Part shown: positions 1-12,895 of the stretch, one piece after another
Layout of the letters: each line of letters begins with the position of its first letter
How positions within the stretch are numbered: the first letter of the stretch is position 1
Assembly (NCBI RefSeq): GCF_024679245.1
Contig: NC_090191.1
Span: 39,358,024-39,422,023 of the forward strand
Length of the DNA stretch: 64,000 nt
Source: Pseudorasbora parva
Lineage: Eukaryota > Chordata > Actinopteri > Cypriniformes > Gobionidae
Direction of reading: 5' to 3'
Translations under genes and position numbers: made by a program
The notes under the pieces: generated by a model
What the model was told of the DNA's origin: nothing
The model's database searches: none
What the model saw: the letters and a program-made list of their open reading frames with translations, nothing else

Positions 1-552
1 AGGTAACAATTATGTATTCAGTTTACTGTGTACATTTACAAAATGTAACTATATTATTCCACAACTCTAATTGGCTAAATGCAATAATACGGCATGAAGA
101 TATTAAAATATGACAAAGATTAACATCATGATTTTCTGTAAAGCTGCTTTTGAAAGAATGTGAATTATGAATTTGACTTAAATTGATAAAAAAAATCACT
201 AAATATAGTACAGCTCCATCATGAACAAGACTAGACAAACAAAACACTTTTTGGGAGCATAAAAACTGCCATAACCCCGCGGCTACAGTGACACATTTAA
301 AGTATTCATGTCACAGTGAAATATTAAAGTGCTCTTATAGTTGTATTAAAGTTTCAGATGCGTGTGGCCTGTAGGGATGTCGGCTATATGTCGAGTCAGG
401 TAAGCGTCTGTGCTTCGGAATAACCACATCAATTTGACATCCATTGACATATTGCAGAACAATTCACAGCGGTGCTGAAGTATCATTTGAGTCATACATA
501 TCTGATTTCTATTTGTGAGCAATCAGACTGCAATAGTACAACCTCCTACACG

Positions 553-608
<56 letters not shown>

Positions 609-888
609 AAAAGCTGCGCTCACTTCAGCTGGCTGTGTTTGGAGGAAAATTGAGCTGTGTGAGTTTAAACTTCATCAGAAACAATAGTCAGACACGAGTG
701 CTCTTATACCCAGATAACAGGGAATGTTCTCAGGGTACGAACAAATGCTCTTCCAGAACGCTCCTTCAAATGTTCTCAAAACGTTTTTTATACTTCATGC
801 ATAGAACATATTTCTCCTAAATTGTTTTAGCTGGATGTTTTTTAAATTTTGCCTGACGTGGTCATACTCAATTCTAGTCAGACTATCC
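1..888. other. no gene; AT-rich flank with one microsatellite
   Basis: Apart from the (CA)n tract at 554-606, nothing codes convincingly. The short open frames are AT-rich or driven by the microsatellite. Confidence 0.6.
554..606. repeat. (CA)n microsatellite
   Basis: Uninterrupted CA dinucleotides, about 26 units. The Thr-His open frame across it is an artefact. Confidence 0.97.
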
Positions 889-1305
889 CTGCGTCCCAAT
901 TCGCATACTATCCATACTATATAGTACTCGAAAATAGAATTAGTATGTCCCATTAACTTTTAAATGCATCATTATATTTAAACTGCAAACACATGAGGAG
1001 AGTCTCTGACCCACAAAGACCCACACATGGCAGATCAACGAGCGGCTACATTTCTCTCCGATACGGCAGGAGATTAAACTGAATGTGGAGGATTTGAACT
1101 GTGATGAATCTGACGATGATTGACAGAGCAGATAAACGGTGACGGGATGCACGTAACTAAGCAACAGAGTCCGTTAAAGATGGCGAAGTAGTATGTCCCG
1201 AAGCTTGCATACTTTTCTGCTACACACTCAAAAGTATATACTTTTTCTTCACAAAAAGAGTACATACTTTTAGGACGTAGTATAAGTAGGCGAATTGGGA
1301 CGCAG
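889..1305 (+). mobile_element. CTGCGTCCC-ended DNA element, copy 1 (internally deleted)
   Basis: It starts CTGCGTCCCAATTCGC and ends with the inverse, GCGAATTGGGACGCAG. It is 417 bp, against 759 and 781 bp for the two longer copies in this window. The left end runs to AGTATGTCCC and then jumps to the segment beginning ATTAACTTTTAAATGC, so about 350 bp of the longer form is missing. No protein is encoded. It is a non-autonomous element; superfamily not assigned. Confidence 0.88.
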
Positions 1306-2523
1306 CATATGAGTGAAACTGCTCCATTGGGCTGTGATTATGGGGTGTGTTTCAACCGAACCAGGAAAGACCTCGATTGGACAGACCTACAACCAATCAG
1401 AGCAACGGAGCGAGGCATTGTCGGCGTTTTTTCCGCCGGTTGTTTTCTATGTTTTCTATGAAGCGACTAATATGTGATATATAGACCCATGAGTGCGAAT
1501 TTTAGCAGGCAACCTTGCCAAAATAACACACATTTTACCCCCCAAACGCCATTTTTTCCCCGGAGAACCCCCCTGAGAAGCTATTGTTTTGGGCTAGTAG
1601 TTGGCGGGTTTGGTTGTAAAACTTGGCAACCCTGTCTGCACGTGCGCTGGAATACCCAATCTTTGCCGGTGTTTAAAAATTAAAGAATTTAATGATACAC
1701 AGAGTACTTACCCAACATGATCATCATTTCAGAGAGAAACAGTGAAGGTGAATGCAGATACAAACAAGCTCTCCGTTTAGGATTTGAACAAATATAATCC
1801 AAGCTCCTTTGATGACATGGATGATTACGTTACTGTTGATCATCTGTCCGTCATCGGCTAAAGCCCGTCCTGATGATATCATTGGTCTGAACAGTTTCTG
1901 TTCGGAGATTACTCCTCTATGGAGAGAGGCCAGACCGAACCGCCCGACCTAAAAATGTTGTGGGCGGGGCTGAGTTCGGCTGGCATCCAGGCTACATAAT
2001 TCCATAATGTTTGTAAAATGATCAAATAGAATGTTCCCTTAATGAAGAAAAAAACAAAAAAAAATTAAATTAAAATTAGAAATATCATTTACATAATTGA
2101 ATGTGAATATTTTTGGTAGTTGGGTAGCACATCTCACAGATTTGCATCACAACGCAAGCAGCTCTAATTCCTGACATTAAAAATTCTAAAGTATGTCTTT
2201 CTGTTCATGTACCCTAAAACTTTCCCTTGATGACAGAGAAAAATATTCATGATTACAGAAATATTTTTATTTGCCTAGTAAAATATTCCATATGTCAGGA
2301 AAGAAAACGGTTACACAGCATTAGGTGGCCTTATTTAACCATTCATTCAAATGATTTGATTCATCAGTCACTGAATCATTCACTCAACCGATTCGCTCAT
2401 AATCCCAGATTCGTTCAGGAAGAAAACACCTCGGGGATGCGCAGGTGTTTTCAGTTTAACTTCATTTAAACTCTTTTGTCGTGGAGTGAAAAGACCTAAA
2501 ACGTATGTTTCAATCTTGTTGTG
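1306..2523. other. no gene; relic of a dispersed fish repeat
   Basis: Bases about 1325-1990 resemble a common fish repeat, with CAATCAGAGC-type motifs and an end reading GGCTGGCATCCAGGCTAC. No transposase is readable. The rest is AT-rich with no recognised feature. Confidence 0.4.
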
Positions 2524-3033
2524 CACTCTAAAAAGAATTGGTGCTATTTGGCACTAAAAGTGGTTCTTGGCTTGTAATCATAGGGGAACCACTTTTGGTG
2601 CCGAATAGCACCATATCTTTATAGGTGCTCTATAGCACCTTTGTCAAATGGTGCTATGTAGAACCCATAAGAGGTGCCATATCACATTTGATTTCTTCCT
2701 CAATAATGGTGCTAAACGGCACCAAAAGTAGTTCTTTGGTGTGTAAATAACCTTTAAAGGGGCTTGAAAGGTTCTTTGTATGGCAGTGGTGCTTTATCAC
2801 CCCAAAGAACCATTAAAGAACCGCTGAAGAACCATACAGGGGCTTAACAGGTTCTGTATATGGTAACGGTGGTATATAGCACCTCAGTCATCCCAAAGAA
2901 CTGGTGAAGAACCGCTGAAGAACCACTGAATCACCAAGATTTGGTGCTATACAGCTCTTAAAGTGGTTCCCCTATATGATTACAAGCCAAAGAACCACTT
3001 TTAGTACTATATAGCACCGTTTTTTGTGATGTG
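2524..3033. mobile_element. palindromic MITE with GGTGCTAT-type arms
   Basis: The left arm runs CACTCTAAAAAGAATTGGTG, then ACTAAAAGTGGTTCTTGGC. The right end carries the inverse (CCAAAGAACCACTTTTAGTA and GCACCGTTTTTTGTG). Internal sub-repeats of GGTGCTAT and AAGAACC make the whole ~510 bp fold on itself. It has no coding capacity. Confidence 0.8.
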
Positions 3034-4497
3034 GCAAATAACAGCAATATCACACACCACAGCATTCTTGTTTTATATATCAGCTTGTTTTATATATCGC
3101 ATTTTTTTATTTTAATGAAATGATTGTTCTATATTTTAGTTCATAATATTTTTTTTATTTTTAAGGGATTTTATGCTAACAAATTATGCAGTTCTATCCA
3201 TTTATTCACTTTTTTAAACATGGACCTGAAAAGGACATTTCCAACTTAAGTGGTAATAAATATTTAATGCTTTGGAGCACAAACTTCATTCTCTTTTTTA
3301 AGATGACATCGGGCTTCAGATTACTGAAGTGGAAAAAAGTGAACTTGAAAAACTACAACATTTTACAATTATTGTAATGAAAAATGAAACAACAACAAAA
3401 TAATTTTCAAATTGTATATTAAATATATATTTTCCAAAACACATTTTACTTTTAAACTATGACAAAATAAAAGCCATAACGGATGATATCTCAAAAAATG
3501 AGCTTTGAGTAACAATTTGTTTGTGCACAGTAACAAACGCTTCCAATGCGCTCAGTTTTGACCGTGAACAGTACAAGTGGGACATTTCTTTTTACAGGAC
3601 CATTTTGAATCATGTCCATGTTTTTTTTTTTTTTTCACACAACAAGTGTAAAAACCTTCACCAAGTTTCAAACCATTATGATTCAATAAAAATGGGGGAA
3701 AAAAGTTAATTTATTGCGTAAAAGTGACCGAACAGCACCATTTTTATTATAATATATGTTAACGTAGATTTATTTTCCTATCATATTGTTTCCTATTTTA
3801 AAACCATAACATTAAAAACATTATAAATGTTTAAAGCAATGGATAACTGTTTTGCAACATGGGTAGAGGGAAAAAATAAATAAACGCTGGTCTCATCAAT
3901 GCAGACCGAATCAGCAACACGAATCCCAAAGTATTCCGATCAAACTCATGTTTTGCATGCAACAATTGATAATGCAAATGCTTGGTATGCATAAGATGAT
4001 TTCTGAGGGTAAATAAATAAGTCTTGATCTTGTCTAGAAGCTGTGGCCACGCTTGTGTGAATGTGTGTGAGAGTTGTGGAGCTGTAGATCACACAGTGGT
4101 TCATACAGAGAAGAGCAGAGAGACTGTGATGCAATATTCATGCTCTTCAGTTCAGTCTTCTCAGAAGCGGGTTTGTGCAGAGATGGAGTTGTTATGGATA
4201 CGGCAACTCCCTGGTCGTTATGGATACAGTTGCTCATGGGAGGCCCGCGGCCTAAAAAACACAAACTCACCCCCTGCTGTTTTGTTTCCCCACCATGGCA
4301 ACGGTGTCCGTAGTGATGGGACAGAAGAAGATCTACATAGAGACCTACATCAAGGCCGATGGGAGAGATGAGGATGACCACGGTCTGATCCTCTGAACGT
4401 GCAAACCGCTTTTACCGCTATACGTTACAATTCAGATCTACCCATAAGGAAAAAAGAAAACAAATCTAGGTCTATTTTGTTCAGCCAGGCGGTCCTA
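3034..4497. other. no gene recognised; contains one unassigned mini-ORF
   Basis: Mostly AT-rich. The 4020-4400 part is less AT-rich, shows no repeat structure and carries open frames on both strands; see the mini-ORF at 4295. Confidence 0.4.
4295..4396 (+). CDS. unidentified 33-residue mini-ORF with strong start context
   Basis: An ATG in the context CACCATGG opens a short frame starting MATVSVVMGQKKIYIETYIK, continuing with an acidic stretch (DGRDEDDHG) and ending in a TGA. Composition is balanced and not repeat-derived, unlike almost every other open frame in the window. I do not recognise a family. It could be the first coding exon of a gene running rightward, a small peptide, or chance. 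No clear donor site was identified. Confidence 0.15.
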   Translation: MATVSVVMGQKKIYIETYIKADGRDEDDHGLIL

Positions 4498-5618
4498 ATG
4501 CTGCGTTCACACCGCACGCGAATTGAGCGTTTTGAACGTGAAATGATTTGCACAAATTCGATTCAAATCTGAACTTTGGCGGATATTCGCGGCGCGTTAA
4601 CCAATGAGGAGCCTGCTTACTGCTGTCACGCGGTGAAGTGACGGATGGGAAACACAGAGGCCAGAGTAATTTAAAAATACTACTGTTATTGTGTCACAAA
4701 ATGAATGAATGAATGAATGAGGCATTTATATAGCGCTTTCAAATGTACTACTGTACACCCAAAGCGCTTCACACTCATGTCAGGGGTCTCTCCTCAACCA
4801 CCACCAGTGTGCAGCATCCACTTGGATGATGCGACGGCGGCCACAGTACAACGGCGCCAGTACGCTCACCACACACCAGCGATAGGTGGAGAGGAGAGAG
4901 GGTGATAGAGCCAATTCAGTGGATGGGGATTATTAGGAGGCCATGATTGGTAAGGGCCAATCGAGGGAATTTGGCCAGGACACCGGGGTTACACCCCTAC
5001 TCTTTTTACGAGAAGTGCCATGGGATTTTTAATGACCACAGAGAGTCAGGACCTCGGTTTAACGTCTCATCCGAAGGACGGTGCTCTTTGTCAGTATAGT
5101 GTCCCCATCACTATACTGGGGTGTTAGGACCCACACAGACCACAGGGTGAGCGCCCCCTGCTGGCCTCACTAACACCTCTACCAGCAGCTACCTGGTTTT
5201 CCCAGGTGGTCTCCCATCCAGGTACTGACCAGGCTCAGCCCTGCTTAGCTTCAGTGGGAAACCAGTCTTGGGCTACAGGGTGATATGGGTGCTGGTATGG
5301 GTGCAAAATGTAGTTTTAATAGTTTTTCAGCCGAGAATGTAGTTGTTTAAAGCTCAAATTTGTGGTTCAATGTGCTCAAATGTGGTTTATTTATTTTATA
5401 ATATTTATTTATTATATTAAGAGCAGCCTTAACTCGGCTAGTCCTTCTGCCGACTGCCGCTGCCTGGCAGAACCCCTTCCCATGACGCGAATTCGCGTCT
5501 GTTATGTAGCGAATGTCACAAAATGTTGAAGCGAATGGATTCAAAATGTTCACACGTCCAACTTCGCGCCAATAGCACGATTTATTCGCGTCATTCGCGT
5601 GCGGTGTGAACGCAGCAT
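4498..5618. mobile_element. DNA element with GCTGCGTTCACACCGC inverted ends, carrying a SINE insertion
   Basis: The first ~26 bases (starting ATGCTGCGTTCACACCGCAC) are exactly inverted at the right end (GTGCGGTGTGAACGCAGCAT). Without the SINE the element is roughly 500 bp. It encodes no protein and is non-autonomous. Confidence 0.85.
4701..5300 (-). mobile_element. 5S-rRNA-derived SINE
   Basis: On the minus strand the head (about 5290 to 5192) reads like the internal-promoter region of 5S rRNA: the plus strand shows GGTCTCCCATCCAGGTACTG and CCCTGCTTAGCTTC, the reverse of the 5S sequence around GAAGCTAAGCAGGG and GATGGGAGACC. The body follows, and the 3' end has the GCGCTATATAAATGCC-type tail closed by a (CATT)5 run at 4720-4701. 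Head, body and simple-repeat tail in this order fit a 5S (SINE3-like) retroposon. It sits inside the TIR element at 4498-5618. Confidence 0.75.
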
Positions 5619-5642
5619 AACAGGGAACGTTCTCAGAAAGTG

Positions 5643-6893
5643 AAAAGTAGTTAACTTCAGAATTTACATTTCCTGATAATTACTCACCCCCATGTCATTC
5701 AAGATGTCCATGCCTTTCTTCAGTTGGAAAGCACACTGGTAAAAATGATGTGTTGGATTTACTTCAAATATACATGCACTTTTTTTGCATCACACTTTTT
5801 AAATAAACCCAACTTTGAATTTTAAATTTAACTTTACTTAAAATGAAAAAGAAAACCTTTGAGTGAACCAAATATTTGAGTTCACTCAACATTCTTTACT
5901 TAAAAATATATGTATGTGCAAGTTGTGTTAACTTAGCATTATTTAGTAGATTATATCGTGTTCCATATATTTTTAAGTAAAGAATGTTGAGTGAACTCAA
6001 GTTGGGTTTACTTAAAAAGTGAAATGTATACTGTAAACATTTTTTGTTGTTTTTTGTTGGTTTAACTTGAAAAAGTAAGTAACCTGGTTGCCTTAAAATT
6101 TTAAATTTATTCAAGTAAAACATTTGAATGAAGGAAATTTGTTTAATAAATAAAAACTCTAAATATTATTGTATCTGAACCACATTTTTTTTTTTTATAA
6201 ATCATGAAAATAGCACTATTTGGCATGTTTCACTGCATCATCAGAAATAAAACACATAATTACCCAATATGCTTACAAAATCTTTTAATAATATTTTAAT
6301 AAAGGTTGTCGAATCTCAAAAAATGTTCATTGTATTAACTCAAAATTGTTATTTCAATGAACTCAAAATTTTAAGGCAACCAGGCAACTTTTTTTTCTAA
6401 AAAAAAAAAAAAATGTTTACAGTGTAGGTTTTTGAGGAAAACATTCCAGGATATTTCTCCATATTCTGGACTACAGAAGCTATTAACTCCAGTTTCAGTG
6501 CAGTCTAAGTCAGACACCCTTCACAATAAAAAAGTAAAACAACGATGTCGAAGTTGACGTTTTTCTCCCCACCTTCCGCCTACACGTGACCTTACGTAAA
6601 ACGAGGCGCATTGCAGAGTAAGAAGAGCATTTGTGTTTAAAAAGTAGATCATTTTTTATATCTTTGAGAAAATTACAGATCATGAGTGTCGAGCTCTTTG
6701 AAGCTGCAATGTGCACCTTTAATCCGTTGGTCCTCGTTGAAGTACTCTAGCTATATCGAAAAAAATATGGAATGTTTTCCTCAAAAAACCTAATTTCTTT
6801 TTAACTGAAGAAAACAGAAATGAACATCTTGGATGGCACAGAGGTGAGTAAATTATCAGACCATTTTTATTCTGAAGTGAACTACTCCTTTAA
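5643..6893. mobile_element. dispersed fish element with AGTAGTTAACTTCAGAAT-type ends, interrupted
   Basis: The left end (AAAAGTAGTTAACTTCAGAA, then TACTCACCCCCATGTCATTC) and the right end (TTCTGAAGTGAACTACTCC followed by TTTAA) are inverted relatives. Interior text such as GAGGAAAACATTCCAGGAT is typical of a very common fish repeat. It is split at about 5733 by the element at 5734-6424. The left boundary is approximate. Confidence 0.65.
5734..6424. mobile_element. CACTG-ended AT-rich MITE nested in a larger element
   Basis: It begins CACTGGTAAAAATGATG and ends ATGTTTACAGTG. Internal arms AAAATTTTAAGGCAACC and their inverse are shared with the 8674-9070 copy. It interrupts the host element, whose sequence resumes with GTTTTTGAGGAAAAC. 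Confidence 0.65.
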
Positions 6894-7968
<1,075 letters not shown>

Positions 7969-8154
7969 GTCAAGAACATGTCTGGGTCACATTTTAAACC
8001 CAGAATCCTAAGGAAAAAATACAACATTTTGCATATAAGATATTATGCACAAAAAAAAATTGTATTTCATTATGAAAAAAAAAGTTTGTAGTCTGTAGTG
8101 TTTTTTATGCATCATGATTTTAATGGTAAAAAAGCAACTGTAAAAATGCTACGG

Positions 8155-8325
8155 TTAAAACATATTCAAACAGAAAAGAGTTATTTTAAATTGGAATAAT
8201 ATTTCACAATTTTACAGTTTTTACTGTATTTTTGATCAAATAAAGTCAGCCTCGAAGAACAGAAGAGAGATTTCTTTCAAAAGCATTTTAAAAAGCCATC
8301 GACCCCAAACTTCTGAATGCTAGTG
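8155..8325. repeat. fragment of the fish-wide TTCAAAAGTTT repeat (right end)
   Basis: Segments ATATTCAAACAGAAAAGAG and GATCAAATAAAGTCAGCCTC and the end CGACCCCAAACTTCTGAATG match the right part of the fuller copy at 14341-15106. Confidence 0.7.
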
Positions 8326-8532
8326 CATTTATGTTTCATTGTGGCCTATATATAATTCATGTTGGTATCTGCTTATAATTTAAATATTAAAAATTGTGAC
8401 TCATTTGCACATAGTTGTCTTGAATATAATAGAATCCTACTGGTCTAAAAATAGGCTTCCTTTTTGCTATAAGCACAATATAATTTATTTGATTTTGCCG
8501 TAAAATGTGACCTGGACATGACAGATTTCATG

Positions 8533-8647
<115 letters not shown>

Positions 8648-8673
8648 ACTGTTTGTTTTTGTGACATATGTAT

Positions 8674-9070
8674 CACTGTAAAAAATTATTTAGAAAAAAG
8701 TTACCTTTTGCCTTAAAATTTTGAGTTAATTGAAATTAAAATTTTGAGCTAATAGAATGAAATTTTTATTAAAATACTTTATTATGTAACTTTATTTATT
8801 TATATAACTTTTATTAAAATATTATTAAAATATTGTGTAAGCATATTGGGTAAGTGTGTGTGTTTTATTTCTGATGACGCAGTGAAACATGCCAAATAGT
8901 GCTATTTTCATGATTTATCAAATGTTTTATGTGGTTCAGATACAATAATATTTTGAGTTTTTTATTTATTAAACAAATTTCCTTCATTGTATCAACTCAA
9001 ATGTTTAATTTCAATAAACTCAAAATTTCAAGGCAACCAGGTTACTTACTTTTTAAAGTTAAACCAACAA
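8674..9070. mobile_element. CACTG-ended AT-rich MITE, second copy
   Basis: It opens CACTGTAAAAAATTATTTAG and shares GCCTTAAAATTTTGAGTTAA and its inverse (AACTCAAAATTTCAAGGCAA) with the 5734-6424 copy. The expected right terminus is lost near the (CA)n tract at 9120. Confidence 0.6.
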
Positions 9071-9119
9071 AACCGTATTTTCTATCCCCTTACACTGCCC
9101 CTGCCCCTAAACCTACCCA

Positions 9120-9145
9120 TCACACACACACACAAACACAAACAC

Positions 9146-9239
<94 letters not shown>
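9120..9239. repeat. (CA)n microsatellite with short interruptions
   Basis: About 120 bp of CA, with AAAC interruptions in the first 30 bases. CCCCTAAACCTACC flanks it on both sides, so the array lies inside a small local duplication. Confidence 0.96.
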
Positions 9240-9240
<1 letters not shown>

Positions 9241-9430
9241 CCCCTAAACCTACCTATCACAGTAAAAATGCAGAATGTTTCCTTTCTCAAAAAAACTCCT
9301 TCTGTATGATTTATAAGCATTTTGAAAAGTGGGGACATGGCCAATGTCCTCATATTTCACCCTCTCCTTGTAATACCTATTGTCATATGACATTATACAC
9401 ATTTGTGTCCTCATATGTCACAATAACATG

Positions 9431-9431
<1 letters not shown>

Positions 9432-9475
<44 letters not shown>
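9432..9475. repeat. (CA)n microsatellite
   Basis: About 21 CA units. Confidence 0.95.
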
Positions 9476-9479
<4 letters not shown>

Positions 9480-9933
9480 ATGTGACAGCTCTAATCTCTC
9501 CATGGCTGAAAGAAAAGAAAGGATCTAATTAGAGCGAACGTGTCCGTGCGTGTGTTTCCAGAGGCTCTTTCACGGACTGAACTCAAATCACAGTGTGAAT
9601 CGGTGCAGCTTTGTTTCACATCATTATTGCACATCACATCTGATTGTTGCACTGGGACATTTTTTCCAGGAAACAGGGATGAGAAAGAGAACTGCGATAA
9701 ATCGACACACATTCAAAGACCCCATGACATTTGTGGCTTCATGGCTGACAAAATCAACGTTTAGAAGATGTATACATTAAAAAAAGGTTAAATAATAAAA
9801 ACACATTTTAGCTTGATATGCAACTTAATTGGGTTATCATTGACTCAATGGTAAAGTATTTATGGTTGTTTTAAAAACAAAAGAAAGAAAATGCTTTCAC
9901 GAGGTCTTCAAGTGTCCCAATTGAAATGAACAT

Positions 9934-9988
9934 CACACACACACACACACACACATACACGCACACACACAAACACACACACACACAA
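9934..9988. repeat. (CA)n microsatellite, interrupted
   Basis: CA units broken by TACACG and AAAC. Confidence 0.93.
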
Positions 9989-10920
9989 CAATGAATCCAC
10001 CAGAGATACTAGAGCAGATAAAAGCATTAATGACTGAAGGTCACATTTATTAAACTGATCATGTTTACTCTCTCTCTACTCTGTATATAGTCGATACACC
10101 AATACTTCATTTTTAAACACTTGTGCCTCTACACATCTTAATACACTTATTGCACCGACAGAGGCCTTGGGAAGGGATTCGAGGGGGTGTTGGATTTGCT
10201 ACCTGACACAGAAGGGAAGCCACAGCTGGATGTGTGTGTGTCCTTTATACAGATGCAACATTTAAATGGAGAGCCGACTTGTTTAAAGCAGGAAACGTTT
10301 CACTATCCATTTTGTGAATTTTTTTTTCTTTTTTTTCTTCTTCAGTCTGTTTCCACACAGGACAAACTGCAAATTTCCAAAGTTTCGTGAGCTGTCCGAT
10401 CGATCGAGATGTCCGTAAGCGAGCTTTATTTTCACAGAGCGTCCGCTTTCAGAATCGTCCAATCACAGGCTTATTCTATTCCAGACTGTCCAATCCAATT
10501 CATCAAATCCATCTGAGTCTCTGCTGGCCCCGCCTTCCCCGTCTCTGGCCGATATAAACTGTACGTCAGCCAGAGGTGATACAGTAGCTGCGAACGCAAC
10601 AACATCCGCTGCATCAGACATGCGCAATTTCTTCTTTTAATAAAAGCAACATTTTTAGACAAAATATTTTGCATATTTGAATAAGTGAATCTCATAAATA
10701 ATGGCAAATTTCAGAGTCAAATTTCCCCTGAAATAAAACTAAGAAATTATATTTTGCATAAAAAGGGCAATTATCCCATTTTAGGACCGTTAAGATTTGC
10801 ATTGTGATACTGAATTTTGACACTATTCTTTTGTACCGAATTATTTTCATGATTTGTTGTCACAACGTTTTAACTTTAGTCAAATCAACTGAGATAATGA
10901 ATGTGGTTCAGATAACGTGA
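9989..10920. other. no gene recognised
   Basis: Mixed-composition sequence with short open frames only. 10440-10600 has modestly raised GC but no recognisable product. Confidence 0.5.
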
Positions 10921-11145
10921 CACTCTAAAAAAGTTCTGAGTAAAAAACAACCCAATGTTGGGTCAAATATGGACTAACCCAGCAGTTGGGTTGTTTTAAC
11001 CCAGCGATTGAGTTGTATTAGGCAAATATTTAAGCCAACCACAGGATTAAAACAACCCAATCGCTGGGTTAAAATAACTCAATTCCTGGGTTAGTCCATA
11101 TTTAACCCAACATTGGGTTAAAACAACCCAGCATTTTTTAGAGTG
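10921..11145. mobile_element. AACCCAGC-type hairpin MITE, copy 1
   Basis: It starts CACTCTAAAAAAGTTCTGAG and ends GCATTTTTTAGAGTG. The arms carry alternating AACCCAA, TTGGGTT and GGACTAACCCAGCA motifs in inverse order, so the whole 225 bp can fold into one hairpin. No coding capacity. Confidence 0.88.
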
Positions 11146-11473
11146 TACTATTTATTAAACCATTCTCCATTGTATTTACTCAAAGAAATACTTTTATGGC
11201 AACCAGGTAACTTACTTTTTAAGTTAATTATATTTAAAAATTAATCAATGTTATGGCAACATGTTTTTACATTGCTAATCAAAATAAGCTGAGCAATTTT
11301 CAAAATTACAATATTTCAATTTTTAAAAGTCTGTTTAATGTATTTTAAGTTAAAATTACTTAATTTAAGTACAATCAATGTGGATGTAAAACAAAACAAA
11401 AATATAAAAAATGTTGTTACTTGAAATAAAATAAAATGTATATAAAAACAACATTTCTCATTTTTCTTTGATG

Positions 11474-11716
11474 CACTACATCTTTAAAAATGCTGGGTTA
11501 TAAACAATGGACAAATGGTAAACGGACTGCATAGCGCTTTCAACAGACCAATGGCCATCCAAAGCGCTTTACATATCGCCTCACATTCACACAAAACCAG
11601 CAAATGGGTTGTTTAAACCCAGCGGTTGGGTTAAATGTTTGCCTAAAACAACCCAATCACTGGGTTTGTCCATTTTCGACCCAACTTGGGTTGTTTTTAA
11701 CCCAGCATTTTAAGCG
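11474..11716. mobile_element. AACCCAGC-type hairpin MITE, copy 2, with a SINE-tail insertion
   Basis: The left arm AAAATGCTGGGTTATAAAC and right arm CCAACTTGGGTTG then AACCCAGCATTTTAA are separated by about 90 bp (11508-11598) reading CATAGCGCTTTCAACAG and CCAAAGCGCTTTACAT. That is the GCGCTT tail motif also seen in the SINE at 4701. Confidence 0.7.
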
Positions 11717-11960
11717 CAAGTATAAAATAACTCAAACTAAAATAAACATTTTCAAAGAAGTATTTGACAAAAACATAACCAAATAACTAATATTTTAAAT
11801 ACATTTAAAAAAGCAAACTATTTCAAAATACAAATTATAATAGTATATCGAAACTAAAATAGCAATGACTGAATTTATGTTAAGTTAAATTTTATGCATA
11901 ACAGTAAAATTCAACATTAAAGAAAATCTGCTTAAAATGTGCAACAAAAAAGTATCATGG

Positions 11961-12640
11961 TTAAAGGTGCACTATGCAGCTTTCCGTCCACTGGAGGGCG
12001 CCTATTCAAAACAAATGCGTAGTTTGATGACGCAAAGTGTGAGCGCAGCATCTTGGGAGATGTGGTCTTCTCATCACAGCCGATGGAAAATAGGACTCGG
12101 GCAGAAATCACGTTCATGCATGCGGTTATTAACGTTACTGTAGTGTAAAGCAGAGCAGGACCGAGTGTTATGGACCTGAGCACAGCTGCTGGAGCGATTG
12201 TTAAACAAACACACGGCTCGCGAATACCGGGACTTTTATTATGAAGGGACGGGACACATTCGCCGGACGCCTGCACTGATCCGCTCTTCCGGTCATGATT
12301 ATAAGGTAATGTAGCTCTGTTTATCATATTAGATACATTTAAGTGTGTTCAAAACGATGTTATGACGTTACTCCGTGCGTTCACTTGTTCACTGCTAAGA
12401 GTAAAGCGCTCCTGCCAAATAAAAGCCGAAACCGAGGGTAGCGCAGATATGACGCGATTGACAGGCGACTCCCTCAAATGCAATGCTGAAACGTCCCGGT
12501 CCTTAGTTAAAAGAGCAATTTTCTCACAATTTACAAATAGTTGGAAACATCTGGGATATTGTAGGTACTCAACTGAACAAAATATATAACACTGGTTTTT
12601 GGATATTTTACTGCAAAAATACTACATAGTGCAGCTTTAA
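11961..12640. mobile_element. TTAA-flanked element, GGTGCACTATGCAGC ends
   Basis: The sequence is TTAA, AGGTGCACTATGCAGCTTT, 630 bp of interior, ACTACATAGTGCAGCT, TTAA. Inverted ends plus TTAA on both sides fit elements that duplicate TTAA on insertion (piggyBac or Kolobok-like), but no transposase is present. The flanks rejoin into the fish-wide repeat (AAAGTATCATGG before, CACAAAAATATTAATCAG after), so it inserted into that repeat. Confidence 0.8.
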
Positions 12641-12895
12641 ACACAAAAATATTAATCAGAACAACTGTTTTCAACATTGGTCGAAAAAGTTTATTGAGCA
12701 ATAAATCATCATATCAGAATGATTTGTGAAGGATCATGTGACACTGAAGACTGGAGTAATGATGCTGAAAATTCAACTTTGACGACAGGAAAAATATATA
12801 TATTCAAACAGAAGATAGTTATTTGAAATTGTAACAATATTTCACAATTTTTGCAGTTTTTGCAGGTTTTTTTGATCAAATAAATGCAGCCCCAG
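12641..12895. repeat. fish-wide TTCAAAAGTTT repeat, internal part
   Basis: It contains GAAGGATCATGTGACACTGA and GACTGGAGTAATGATGCTGA, diagnostic for this dispersed repeat and found again at 14341-15106. Its left part lies before 11961, displaced by the TTAA insertion. Confidence 0.75.

Noticed and set aside
4034..4381. 115-residue frames on both strands near the mini-ORF
   Set aside because: They overlap on opposite strands, have no recognisable motif and lack support as a gene.
5192..5290. Possible functional 5S rRNA gene on the minus strand
   Set aside because: Only the internal part resembles 5S, with many changes, and it continues into a SINE body rather than a T-run terminator.
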